Positions 16,405 to 23,994 of a DNA stretch of 38,630 nt are shown here, piece by piece. This DNA comes from Halolactibacillus miurensis (GTDB lineage: Bacteria > Bacillota > Bacilli > Bacillales > Amphibacillaceae), in the NCBI RefSeq assembly GCF_900116255.1, contig NZ_FPAI01000026.1, forward strand, positions 1 through 38,630, written 5' to 3'. The notes under the pieces were generated by a model that was not told where the DNA came from, ran no database searches, and worked only from the letters and a program-made list of their open reading frames with translations. The translations under genes and the position numbers were made by a program. Position 1 is the stretch's first letter. Every line of letters starts with the position of its first letter.

Positions 16405-17196
16405 ATGGCAAAAGAAACACCTTTAATAGCACTTAATCATGTCAGTATGGATTATGGTGATGGAACAGAATCTGTCCTTGCCTTAAAAGACATTGACTTA
16501 GCTATAGAAAAAAATGAATTTCTTTGTATTCTCGGTCCGTCTGGTTGCGGGAAAAGTACCCTCTTAAAAATTATTGCGGGCTATCAAAAACCAACAACAG
16601 GTGAAGCGACGTTTCAAGGGAAAACAATTACCGGTCCAGACTGGCACCGCGGGGTCGTTTTTCAATCACCTACCTTATACCCTTGGTTATCAGTGAAAGA
16701 CAATGTCGGCTTTGGTCCAAAGGTCAGAGGGATAAAGAAAGCACAGATTGATCAAATAACGGATCAATTCCTTGACCAAATTGGGTTATTGAAAGATAAA
16801 GATAAAGCGGTCTTTGATTTGTCTGGTGGCATGCGTCAACGGGTGGCCTTAGCGCGTGTGCTTGCGAATGAACCGGAAATGATTTTAATGGATGAGCCAC
16901 TTGGGGCACTTGATGCGCTTACGCGTCTGAATATGCAGACACTTATTCGTGACCTGTGGCATAAAAATAAAAACACGGTCGTGATGATCACACATGACGT
17001 TGAAGAAGCATTGTCGCTTGGTACCCGTGTGATTGTGATGTCAAAACAGCCAGGAACAATTATTAAGTCGTACGATTTAAATTATACCTATCAAGCATTA
17101 GAAACAGACAATCATCGTGTGAAAGTAGACGAACAATATTTAGAGATTAAAAATGATATTTTGGATTTAATTAATGCTGATTTAAATGAAGCATAA
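16405..17196 (+). CDS. ABC transporter ATPase, taurine/sulfonate type
   Basis: A 263-residue ATPase of the SsuB/TauB group. It has Walker A GPSGCGKST (about residues 43-51), the Q-loop at VVFQSPTLYPWL, the signature LSGGMRQRVALAR, Walker B MILMDEP with the catalytic Glu, and the switch His in MITHDVEEAL. It energises uptake through the permease two genes upstream. ATG with AAGGAG, 31 bp after the binding-protein gene. It is the last gene of the unit and is followed by a clear terminator. No desulfonating enzyme (TauD, SsuD, Xsc) is encoded beside it. Confidence 0.88.
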   Translation: MAKETPLIALNHVSMDYGDGTESVLALKDIDLAIEKNEFLCILGPSGCGKSTLLKIIAGYQKPTTGEATFQGKTITGPDWHRGVVFQSPTLYPWLSVKDNVGFGPKVRGIKKAQIDQITDQFLDQIGLLKDKDKAVFDLSGGMRQRVALARVLANEPEMILMDEPLGALDALTRLNMQTLIRDLWHKNKNTVVMITHDVEEALSLGTRVIVMSKQPGTIIKSYDLNYTYQALETDNHRVKVDEQYLEIKNDILDLINADLNEA

Positions 17197-17213
17197 TGAC
17201 TGTCTTTATTGTC

Positions 17214-17259
17214 AAACAGTCTTGATGACTCTTTAGCGAGAGGATCAAGACTGTTTTTG
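17214..17259 (+). terminator. Terminator of the ABC importer unit
   Basis: A perfect 13-bp stem AAACAGTCTTGAT at 17214-17226 with 17244-17256, 17-base loop, followed by a run of T. Confidence 0.88.
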
Positions 17260-17480
17260 TATTAAAAATATCTAAGTGGTTAGCGACAAAAAATGATGTA
17301 TCCTATGATTTTTTAAAGAAAAGAATGTAAAGGGTGCGCTGAATATGAAAAACATAAAAAGACAACAACGGTGATGGCATTGAAAAAGTTAATCGGTCGT
17401 TATATGATAAGCACAACTTATGAGAGAAAACTAAAGGCTAAGCTGAATGTTTGATTGGGTGGCAAGGCACTCACAATCTC
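17260..17480. other. Non-coding AT-rich stretch
   Basis: No reading frame with a ribosome site, no RNA gene and no clear promoter is seen. With the following decayed frame it looks like a scar of lost genes. Confidence 0.4.
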
Positions 17481-17576
17481 ATGTCGTTAATGATCAAAAA
17501 GAAGGTGAAAACGATCCAAATCCAAAACCCTCACGATAAACTCTTCAAAGAAACCTTTAAACGTAATGTCTTATGA
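17481..17576 (+). pseudogene. N-terminal remnant of an Rpn-family nuclease-like gene
   Basis: A short frame of 31 codons contains NPHDKLFKETF before a TGA at 17574. This is the hallmark N-terminus of Rpn/PD-(D/E)XK recombination-promoting nuclease or transposase-like proteins, which are usually about 300 residues long. Nothing of the rest of the family is visible downstream up to the next gene at 17728. No clear ribosome site. I read it as the degraded start of such a gene. Confidence 0.5.
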
Positions 17577-17727
17577 TATAAGGAAGATGATTGAAAAATA
17601 TGTTATCGTTGTTTAAGTAACCATTCCTTAGTTAATCATATTATCCTTTTGATGAACAACATATTTACCATACGTTACGAGGGGTCAAATCAACAAAATA
17701 TTAAAAACACATAAATATAGGGGTGTG

Positions 17728-18843
17728 ATGAATACGATGAATAATCAAGCTGTATTTAAAATTTTACAAACAGAAGATGAACAAACGATATTAACGATGC
17801 TCGAAGCATTATCTCCACTTGATACAGCGATTGTGAATGGGGAAGGACAGACAATGCTTCACCTTGCGGTAAAGAGAAACCAACTAGAAGTGGCGGCCTG
17901 GTTACTAAATATGGGAAGTCATCCTAATCAAAAAGATCACACGATGCTTTCGCCGTTTATTGCCGCGGCAGCAATGGGACATGCGGTGTTGTTTCAGTTG
18001 CTATTACTGTATCAGCCAGATTTAACGGAAGTAAATCGGTTCGGTGGTACGGCTCTTTTACCATCGAGTGAGAAAGGATTTTTACCTGTCGTACAATTAG
18101 CACTAGATGCCGGTGTGCCTGTCAATCATGTGAATCAATTAGGTTGGACAGCTCTTTTAGAAGCCGTTGTCTTAGGGAATGATGGGTTTCTCTATCAAGA
18201 AATTGTTGAGGAGTTAGTAGTAAAAGGAGCCGATATAACCATTCAAGATTTTGATGGAAATACAGCGGTTGATTATGCGAAAAATCAACAGATGGCTAAC
18301 ATTTATTCGATCTTGACTGAGGGTGTTGTCGAGACGTCTTTTACCGAGGTGAAGAGATGGATTCGTGAGAATGACTATTATCGCGCATTAAAACGATTGC
18401 TTGCTATGGAAAAATCACTAGAACAATTCTATTATTTAGGTGTGGTTTACGAACGCTTGCATCAATACGATACAGCTCAATTTTATTACAAAAAAGGCTT
18501 CCAAGAAGATCCGCAATTTGCGTATTATTTAGCGAACGTCGCGAAGAAACAACAGCATATTGAACAGGCGCTCTCATACTATGACCAAGGCGCAAAAGAA
18601 AGTGAAACACCAGAATTCTTTATCTATCATCAATCAAATGTTCTGCGAGAAATTGATAGACATCAAGAAGCTATAAAACTAATGGATAGCCTGTTGGATA
18701 ATAATCCTGACCGGGTTGATTATATGTTTCATAAAGCCAATAGTTTACGTCGTTTAGGACAGTATCAAGCGGCTATTGATGTCATGTCTCAAGCGAACCT
18801 ATTGCAACCGGCGAATCCTTTATTTTTTCGTGATAACCGTTAG
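17728..18843 (+). CDS. Ankyrin-repeat and TPR-repeat protein
   Basis: A 371-residue soluble protein made of two repeat modules. The first about 200 residues are ankyrin repeats (NGEGQTMLHLAVKRNQLEVA, then DHTMLSPFIAAAAMGHAVLF, FGGTALLPSSEKGFLPVVQL, LGWTALLEAVVLG, DFDGNTAVDYAKNQ). From about residue 205 to the end there are TPR-like helix pairs (FYYLGVVYERLHQYDTAQFY, FFIYHQSNVLREIDRHQEAI, YMFHKANSLRRLGQYQAAID). No enzyme domain, signal peptide or membrane segment is present, so it is a protein-protein interaction scaffold of unknown partner. The start is ATG 17728 or 17737 behind AGGGGTG; the choice is not settled. Monocistronic. Confidence 0.8.
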   Translation: MNTMNNQAVFKILQTEDEQTILTMLEALSPLDTAIVNGEGQTMLHLAVKRNQLEVAAWLLNMGSHPNQKDHTMLSPFIAAAAMGHAVLFQLLLLYQPDLTEVNRFGGTALLPSSEKGFLPVVQLALDAGVPVNHVNQLGWTALLEAVVLGNDGFLYQEIVEELVVKGADITIQDFDGNTAVDYAKNQQMANIYSILTEGVVETSFTEVKRWIRENDYYRALKRLLAMEKSLEQFYYLGVVYERLHQYDTAQFYYKKGFQEDPQFAYYLANVAKKQQHIEQALSYYDQGAKESETPEFFIYHQSNVLREIDRHQEAIKLMDSLLDNNPDRVDYMFHKANSLRRLGQYQAAIDVMSQANLLQPANPLFFRDNR

Positions 18844-18938
18844 TAGTGAATATATACAGTGTTAGTTTAAACTTATCCATAGAAAATAGGACGAATGTTC
18901 AAGCGTGAGTTAATAATAAAAGATCAGGAGTGAGAATG

Positions 18939-19409
18939 ATGTGTAAAGATAGAGATAAATACTTTCAACTAGCAACAGAAGCCACGATTGAGGGAATGAA
19001 ACGAGGAGATGGTGGACCGTTTGGTGCAACGATTGTTCGTCATGGTGAGGTTATTGCCTCAGTTGGAAACACTATGATGCGTGACACAGATCCATCAGCA
19101 CATGCAGAAATGGTGGCAGTGAGGGAAGCCTGTAAAAAGTTAGGGACGATGGATTTATCTGACTGTGAAATATACGCAACGTGTGAACCTTGTCCGATGT
19201 GTATAGGGGTCATGATGTGGGCAAATATTAAAAAAGTATATTACAGCAGTACGAAAGAAGATGCCGCAACATACGGTTTTTCCGATCAACATTTAAGGGA
19301 TTATTTAGAGGGGAATAAAGAGTTATTCGATATGGAAGCTGTTGGAGAAAGAGAAGATTGCCATCGCTTATGGACAACATTTGAACAAGTTCAATCGGAA
19401 AAAGAATAA
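18939..19409 (+). CDS. guaD: Guanine deaminase (cytidine-deaminase fold)
   Basis: A 156-residue zinc deaminase that would convert guanine to xanthine in purine salvage. Zinc-site motifs are HAE (H55, catalytic E57) and PCPMC (C85, C88). The N-terminal GGPFGATIV and the C-terminal DDxxxYGFSD-like AATYGFSDQHLRDYL fit the small Bacillus-type GuaD, which has the same length. The start at 18939 is chosen because AGGAG at 18926-18930 is 8 bases ahead; ATG 18936 is also possible. Stand-alone gene with no purine riboswitch visible upstream. A related nucleoside or tRNA deaminase is less likely given the C-terminus. Confidence 0.83.
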   Translation: MCKDRDKYFQLATEATIEGMKRGDGGPFGATIVRHGEVIASVGNTMMRDTDPSAHAEMVAVREACKKLGTMDLSDCEIYATCEPCPMCIGVMMWANIKKVYYSSTKEDAATYGFSDQHLRDYLEGNKELFDMEAVGEREDCHRLWTTFEQVQSEKE

Positions 19410-19570
19410 AATGTGTCAGCGGTAAAATAACGAGGCTATATTCCTAATTAGATAAAATAGGTTAGGTTAACCTTGATCTATATTTTATGCTAGAAGAATG
19501 AGTGGGTTGCTAACAGGTTATCTGACACAGAGACTATGGTTCTAACAAAATCATAGTAGATGATTTAAGG

Positions 19571-19589
19571 AAGGCATAGGAGTTGCCTT
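19571..19589 (+). terminator. Weak hairpin after guanine deaminase gene
   Basis: A 6-bp stem AAGGCA / TGCCTT followed by a T-rich stretch. It overlaps the -35 box of the next promoter, so its role as terminator is uncertain. Confidence 0.35.
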
Positions 19590-19630
19590 TCTATTTTCTT
19601 TACGTTATAATTATCTTGAATTCAAGATAA
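19583..19630 (+). promoter_or_regulatory. Promoter with perfect 20-bp palindromic operator
   Basis: A -35 box TTGCCT (19583-19588) and -10 box TATAAT (19606-19611) are 17 bp apart. The perfect palindrome TTATCTTGAATTCAAGATAA (19611-19630) begins on the last base of the -10 box and covers the transcription start. It resembles operators of MarR/DUF24-type quinone- and redox-sensing repressors (the MhqR box of Bacillus has TATCTCGAATTCGAGATA). A repressor bound here would block transcription of the flavin reductase gene. Confidence 0.75.
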
Positions 19631-19643
19631 AAGGAGTGGTGTG

Positions 19644-20243
19644 ATGGTTCAAATAGATGCCTCAACATTATCAAAGCGGGAACATTATCATTTATTAACG
19701 CGGGCAGTTGCCCCGAGACCGATTGCTTTCGTGACGTCACAATCTAAAGAAGGAGTACTAAATGGCGCGCCATTTAGTTACTTTACGATTGTATCAGCAG
19801 AGCCGCCGTTTTTGATGATCTCTGTTCAGCGTAAAGATAAAAAAATGAAGGATACAGCGCGTCACATCATTAAATCGGGTGAGTGTGTGATCCATATTGT
19901 TGACGAAACAAATGTTGAAGAAATAAATAAGACCGCCAGCGCACTACCTACAGATGAAAGTGAAGTAGATACCTTTGACTTTACGCGCGTGCAGAGTCAA
20001 CGCGTGAAAGTAGACGGGGTGAAAGAGGCTCAGATAAGAATGGAGTGCGAGCTCGACACACATACGGTTGTAGGTGATGAGAGTGCCGATCTTATCGTTG
20101 TACGCGTGGTCCACTATCATTTAGATGACGCCATTTTTGATGGATCAGTCATTGATGATGAACGGTTAAAACCGGTGGCGCGCTTAGGTGGGCAGTCATA
20201 CAGTAAATTAGGTGAAATGTTCGAATTAGTTAGACCTAAATAA
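19644..20243 (+). CDS. Flavin reductase-like FMN-binding protein
   Basis: A 199-residue split-barrel flavoprotein of the flavin reductase-like family. Diagnostic is the N-terminal LLTRAVAPRPIAFVTSQS, the FMN-phosphate region, followed by NGAPFSYFTIVSAEPPFLMI, and the C-terminal KPVARLGGQSYSKLG. These proteins use NAD(P)H or a partner to reduce FMN, quinones or other small substrates. ATG 19644 is preferred over GTG 19641 because AAGGAG at 19631-19636 is 7 bases ahead. It is preceded by a strong promoter/operator and followed 139 bp later by a WrbA-type quinone reductase, so a response to quinone or electrophile stress is likely. Confidence 0.82.
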   Translation: MVQIDASTLSKREHYHLLTRAVAPRPIAFVTSQSKEGVLNGAPFSYFTIVSAEPPFLMISVQRKDKKMKDTARHIIKSGECVIHIVDETNVEEINKTASALPTDESEVDTFDFTRVQSQRVKVDGVKEAQIRMECELDTHTVVGDESADLIVVRVVHYHLDDAIFDGSVIDDERLKPVARLGGQSYSKLGEMFELVRPK

Positions 20244-20382
20244 AGGTAACGATAAACAAGTATGTCGATAAGTATCGAGTCAATTCAAACGATATATGAA
20301 AAAATGATTAGAAATAAGTGGAATGGGTAGATAACATATTAAGAAACAAATAAAAAACAACAGAAAAAGGAGCGAGATTATT

Positions 20383-20988
20383 ATGACAAACGTGACCGTA
20401 ATTTTTTACAGTATGGGTGGAACAAACGTCCAATTAGCAAAATGGGCAAAAGAAGGTGCTGAACAAGCAGGTGCTAATGTGCGCTTAGTTAAAGTAGATG
20501 AATTAGCGCCAGAATCGGTTATTAATGGTAATGAAGGTTGGAAAAATACCGTTGAGTCAATTAAAGATATTCCATCAGCCACAAGTGATGATATTGAATG
20601 GGCCGATGCGATTATCTTTAGTGTACCAACACGCTTTGGTACGATGCCATCACAAATGAAACAATTTATTGATATGCAAGGGGGGCTATGGGCGAATGGT
20701 AAGACCGTCAATAAAGTCGTAAGTGCCATGACATCAGCTCAAAACCCTCATGGTGGACAAGAAGCGACATTGTTATCACTCTATACAGCGATGATGCACT
20801 GGGGGGCTATTATTGTGACACCTGGTTACTCTGATCCGGTTGTCTTTGGTGCGGGTGGTAACCCGTATGGTACAAGTGTATCGGTTGACCAAGACGGTAA
20901 CATGGTTGAAGATGTTGAAGCAGCAGTAAAATATCAGGCTAAACGTACAGTGACAGTAGCTAATTGGGTAAAACAAGGTCAAGCTTAA
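20383..20988 (+). CDS. wrbA: WrbA-type NAD(P)H:quinone oxidoreductase
   Basis: A 201-residue flavodoxin-fold enzyme that reduces quinones by two electrons with NAD(P)H. Family signatures are the N-terminal FMN-phosphate loop IFYSMGGTNVQLA, PTRFGTMPSQMKQFID, and VSAMTSAQNPHGGQE with GNPYGTSV. Typical WrbA length. ATG with AAAAGGAG. It is preceded by a 139-bp gap with an imperfect TATCG/CGATA dyad at 20273-20294, and follows a flavin reductase under a quinone-type operator. Both may belong to one redox-stress regulon. Confidence 0.9.
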   Translation: MTNVTVIFYSMGGTNVQLAKWAKEGAEQAGANVRLVKVDELAPESVINGNEGWKNTVESIKDIPSATSDDIEWADAIIFSVPTRFGTMPSQMKQFIDMQGGLWANGKTVNKVVSAMTSAQNPHGGQEATLLSLYTAMMHWGAIIVTPGYSDPVVFGAGGNPYGTSVSVDQDGNMVEDVEAAVKYQAKRTVTVANWVKQGQA

Positions 20989-21012
20989 GCATGTATTAAC
21001 TAAATGAAAATC

Positions 21013-21048
21013 AAAAGAGGATTCGCCTTCTGGGGTGAATCCTCTTTT
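21013..21048. terminator. Terminator between wrbA and the YkyB-like gene
   Basis: A perfect 12-bp stem AAAAGAGGATTC / GAATCCTCTTTT (21013-21024 with 21037-21048), flanked by A and T runs, so it can work for both convergent genes. Confidence 0.88.
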
Positions 21049-21087
21049 AATTATACTAAAAAGTTTCGTGAAGCTACTTATACTGCA

Positions 21088-21702
21088 TCAGGAATTCTCA
21101 CCATTTTCCTTTAAAAACTTTTGGATGAGAGCTTGTGCTTCTCTAAATTTCAAAGTCGTCTTTCTTGTTTGTTCTGAAGAGATTGGCTCAGATAGATCAT
21201 TTAGTAAGGGGGGACTTCCTTCTGCTTGTTTGGGGATATGGAAGGTATACTCACCGAAGCGATAAAGATATAAATAATCATCATCCATTTCGTGATAGCC
21301 GAGATACGTTAGTTTTCTCTGATCAGCTAATATTTTTAATGCCCTATCTTTCAGTTTATATAAATTCTGTTGGCGAGATTTTTGACTCTGTGTTGTCTGG
21401 TGATCACCTAACAAATAGGCGAGATTTTTTGCATCACGGCTTTTTTTAGCGGATTTGTTTATAATGTATAACGCTTCGCTCAATGTTTTATCTGTAAGGG
21501 GGAAATGTTTGGTTTCTACATGACGCCTCTTAATCGGAATAGCATCTTCAATCGCATATAATTTAAAAGTTTTACGTCCGTGTGGTGTACAGAGGCTTAC
21601 GGTCCCTCTTACTTTAGTCTTTTCAGTGATTTTTCGGTGGTGGACTTTCAGAAGGGTTGTTTTCGTCGCTAAATGGTCGGGGATCTGTTTGTAGTGTTCC
21701 AT
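21088..21702 (-). CDS. YkyB-like protein with N-terminal extension
   Basis: A 204-residue soluble protein. Its middle and C-terminal part (LSEALYIINKSAKK, then NLYKLKDRALKILADQRKLT, FGEYTFHIPK and a final helix KFREAQALIQKFL) follows the pattern of Bacillus YkyB (about 150 residues, function unknown). The first 70 residues are extra: a basic, probably beta-rich segment with VRGTVSLCTPHGRKTFKLYA. No catalytic motif, signal or membrane segment. Monocistronic on the minus strand; ATG with GAGGAGT-type site. The YkyB assignment rests on remembered pattern, not on a search. Confidence 0.6.
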   Translation of the reverse strand: MEHYKQIPDHLATKTTLLKVHHRKITEKTKVRGTVSLCTPHGRKTFKLYAIEDAIPIKRRHVETKHFPLTDKTLSEALYIINKSAKKSRDAKNLAYLLGDHQTTQSQKSRQQNLYKLKDRALKILADQRKLTYLGYHEMDDDYLYLYRFGEYTFHIPKQAEGSPPLLNDLSEPISSEQTRKTTLKFREAQALIQKFLKENGENS

Positions 21703-21853
21703 AAATATACTCCTCTCATCGTTATGATTAAGAGTATATCAAAACGAGTTAAAGGAAGAGAACAACCAAAATGGAAAAAGTAGTGCTTCATAAGGGTGAA
21801 AATCAGCAATGACGGTATTTTTTCGAAAAAACAATAACATTTTTCTACATGAA

Positions 21854-21885
21854 AAAACAATCACACTAAACCGCATGATTGTTTT
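21854..21885 (-). terminator. Terminator of the membrane protein/lipoprotein unit
   Basis: A 10-bp stem AAAACAATCA / TGATTGTTTT (21854-21863 with 21876-21885). Read on the minus strand it ends in a T-run just after the lipoprotein gene. Confidence 0.75.
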
Positions 21886-21896
21886 AAATGGAGTGA

Positions 21897-22271
21897 TTAA
21901 TTTTGTGTTTCAAACAATTCTTTAATATTATCAGGAACGCGGATCACATTCACAATCTTGAGCTCTTCCTCATTGTCGAGTTGAGGCTTAAATTCAATCA
22001 ACAGCATTTCACCACTATCGAAAGTGAGTAATTCATAGTTTTTAAAATTTGCGCCTGATGTCGACAGCTCACCAAAGCTTTCAAATGCTTCCTCGGAAAT
22101 GATGTCTTCTCGTCCTTCTGAGAACAACGACTGGAAATAATCATAATTTTGACTATCGATGTGAAATTTCATTAAATGTGCTGTATTCGTTGGTGTGGTT
22201 GGTTTCATTGGTTGGTCACTGCTACAAGCGGTGAGCAGTATAATTGAAAGTATGAAAACAAGTTTCTTCAC
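21897..22271 (-). CDS. Small putative lipoprotein
   Basis: A 124-residue exported lipoprotein. The signal peptide MKKLVFILSIILLTAC ends in a lipobox (LTAC, C16), followed by an unstructured SSDQPMKPTTPTN linker. The rest is a small mixed fold with no known motif (FEPKLDNEEE-like IEFKPQLDNEEELKIVNVIR). Reminiscent of small Bacillota lipoproteins of unknown function. Co-directional and 59 bp downstream of a membrane protein gene, so probably co-transcribed. AGGAGGTA lies before the ATG on the minus strand. Confidence 0.72.
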   Translation of the reverse strand: MKKLVFILSIILLTACSSDQPMKPTTPTNTAHLMKFHIDSQNYDYFQSLFSEGREDIISEEAFESFGELSTSGANFKNYELLTFDSGEMLLIEFKPQLDNEEELKIVNVIRVPDNIKELFETQN

Positions 22272-22330
22272 TTATATACCTCCTTATGTATTTGTGGTTG
22301 ATAAATGTTTACGTACAGTCTGCTGTAAGG

Positions 22331-22744
22331 CTAGATGGCACGTGATTCTTTGGTAAAGGATCTTACGAATAATGTACCGGCTAAAACGGCTAAAATCATA
22401 TGTGTTTCAGGAATGATCAGTACTTCAAGATACAAAGGATGATCTAAACTAAACCAAGCAATCCAACTTGTCGCAGGGATAAAGACAAAGACCATCAATA
22501 CTGCTGTCACAACGAGTAACGTTGATTGAAGGCGGATGTCGCCTTTAATGACGCGGGATAGTCCCCTATATTCCATTAACATACCAAAAAGAAAAGCATA
22601 GAGGGACGTGAGAATAAGCAGGGTTGATAAATTGCCGGTAGCTTGATTTGATGCTTGTTCAATATCAGCATAAGTAATGGTCATTAGCGATAGCAACACA
22701 ATCATTGCTGATACAATCAAGATGGTAGGTAATATCTTTTTCAT
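22331..22744 (-). CDS. Four-helix membrane protein of unknown function
   Basis: A 137-residue integral membrane protein with four hydrophobic helices (residues about 4-24, 39-57, 73-92, 106-125) and short charged loops. I do not recognise a family. The start at 22744 is chosen because GGGAGGTG is 6 to 8 bases ahead; the GTG further upstream lies ahead of that site. It is the first gene of a unit with the lipoprotein gene that follows. A local membrane-associated function for the pair is plausible but unproven. Confidence 0.65.
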   Translation of the reverse strand: MKKILPTILIVSAMIVLLSLMTITYADIEQASNQATGNLSTLLILTSLYAFLFGMLMEYRGLSRVIKGDIRLQSTLLVVTAVLMVFVFIPATSWIAWFSLDHPLYLEVLIIPETHMILAVLAGTLFVRSFTKESRAI

Positions 22745-22882
22745 TAAAACACCTCCCAATTAAAGTAGTAGAGAATATATGAAACAAAAGAAAATACCAT
22801 ATATTTAGTGTGAAGGAAACAAAAACATTTGTCAAAGAATTACATGGTTTTTTTGTTAAAAAAGAGATGATATGTTAGGTGT

Positions 22883-23848
22883 TTAATCAACATTAATATT
22901 GGCCATTTTAACAACTTCTATACCGGCATATGGACTTGAATCCGCATGGATTAATTGGTTGTGGTGGTAGAGTTTAAAGTCAAGCTTGCCACCTAAGCCT
23001 TCTTTGATGGTGTCGGTCATGGCACCATTGAGTGGTGCTTTTAATTCTTTCGCATCATCAAGCCAGGCATTTATTTCTAGCCGCCATTGGTTTTTAGTCA
23101 AGATTAAGAATAGATGCTGGTCGGTGATTTTCAGCTGCGTAATTTTACTGCCGTTATAAGTCGCGAAGCGATAGTCCTTCCCATCAAGGTGAAGATGACA
23201 TAAATGCCCGATAAAAGACGTTTTTAATAACGGAATCGTTGCGACACTCACCATTAAGCTCGCTTGTTTTGTAGGAAAGTGATTGGCTTGCGACCAAATG
23301 TATTTTTCAGGGAACGAATGCCCCCAGTCTTTTTCGATATAGCCGTGATCCTGTTTAAATGTTAAGGTATGCCCGCCAGCATCAGTTAATGTCCCGTTCA
23401 CATGGTGATGCATACTGATGACCCCGTGTTTACAGGCCATCTTTGGGATATAGCTGAAAAACCCCATAATGTTAGGGGTCAATAGTGATCGGTTGATGGG
23501 TATGATAGTGTCATAAAGAAATTGTCCTTTAAAATGATAGGTGTCATCATTTATATCAATGCGCGTTTCGGTTAAGCTAAAGAAAGAATCACCAATCGTC
23601 ACGGAAAAAGGAACATCCGTTGTATGAAAAGTATCAAGTGGATAAGTGAAATAATATGTTCTCACCGGGTGAGACTGGATCACCTGAATAAAAGCATGGC
23701 TGTCATCAGGATTTAAACTGATACCCGGAATAAAAGCGATACTTTGATTTGATGATGTCGATGTATGCTTAAAATACCAACCTTCAAAATAGTGCTGATG
23801 TTTTAACTGCCCTTGAAAGATTTCAGGGTGAGTATGTCGGTTAATCAT
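22883..23848 (-). CDS. Tocopherol-cyclase-like protein
   Basis: A 321-residue soluble protein. The patterns HYFEGWYFKHTS near the N-terminus and GYIEKDWGHSFPEKYIWSQA near residue 170-190 are the hallmarks of the tocopherol cyclase-like family (lipocalin-related beta-barrels, PF14249). In plants and cyanobacteria such proteins close the chromanol ring. Firmicute members have no known reaction, and no tocopherol pathway is present here, so a different hydrophobic ligand is likely. The start at 23848 is chosen because AAAGGATG lies 7 bases ahead on the minus strand; longer versions begin upstream of that site. Divergent from copY. Confidence 0.78.
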   Translation of the reverse strand: MINRHTHPEIFQGQLKHQHYFEGWYFKHTSTSSNQSIAFIPGISLNPDDSHAFIQVIQSHPVRTYYFTYPLDTFHTTDVPFSVTIGDSFFSLTETRIDINDDTYHFKGQFLYDTIIPINRSLLTPNIMGFFSYIPKMACKHGVISMHHHVNGTLTDAGGHTLTFKQDHGYIEKDWGHSFPEKYIWSQANHFPTKQASLMVSVATIPLLKTSFIGHLCHLHLDGKDYRFATYNGSKITQLKITDQHLFLILTKNQWRLEINAWLDDAKELKAPLNGAMTDTIKEGLGGKLDFKLYHHNQLIHADSSPYAGIEVVKMANINVD

Positions 23849-23994
23849 ATGCGTCATCCTTTCAAACGATGGTTTTAATTGATAGCTTTTATCCATTATA
23901 ACAATTTTTAGCAAGGAAAGCTGTTTTAATCTTATGAGTAACAGATGAATAACAACATAACCCTTATCCCCAAGGGATAAAGTGTGTCTTTATC

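Noticed and set aside
18844-18938. Purine riboswitch before guanine deaminase
   Set aside because: The gap is under 100 bp and shows none of the conserved loop sequences.
22760-22882. Terminator after the tocopherol-cyclase-like gene
   Set aside because: Only a weak A-run/T-run pairing is present and no proper stem can be drawn.
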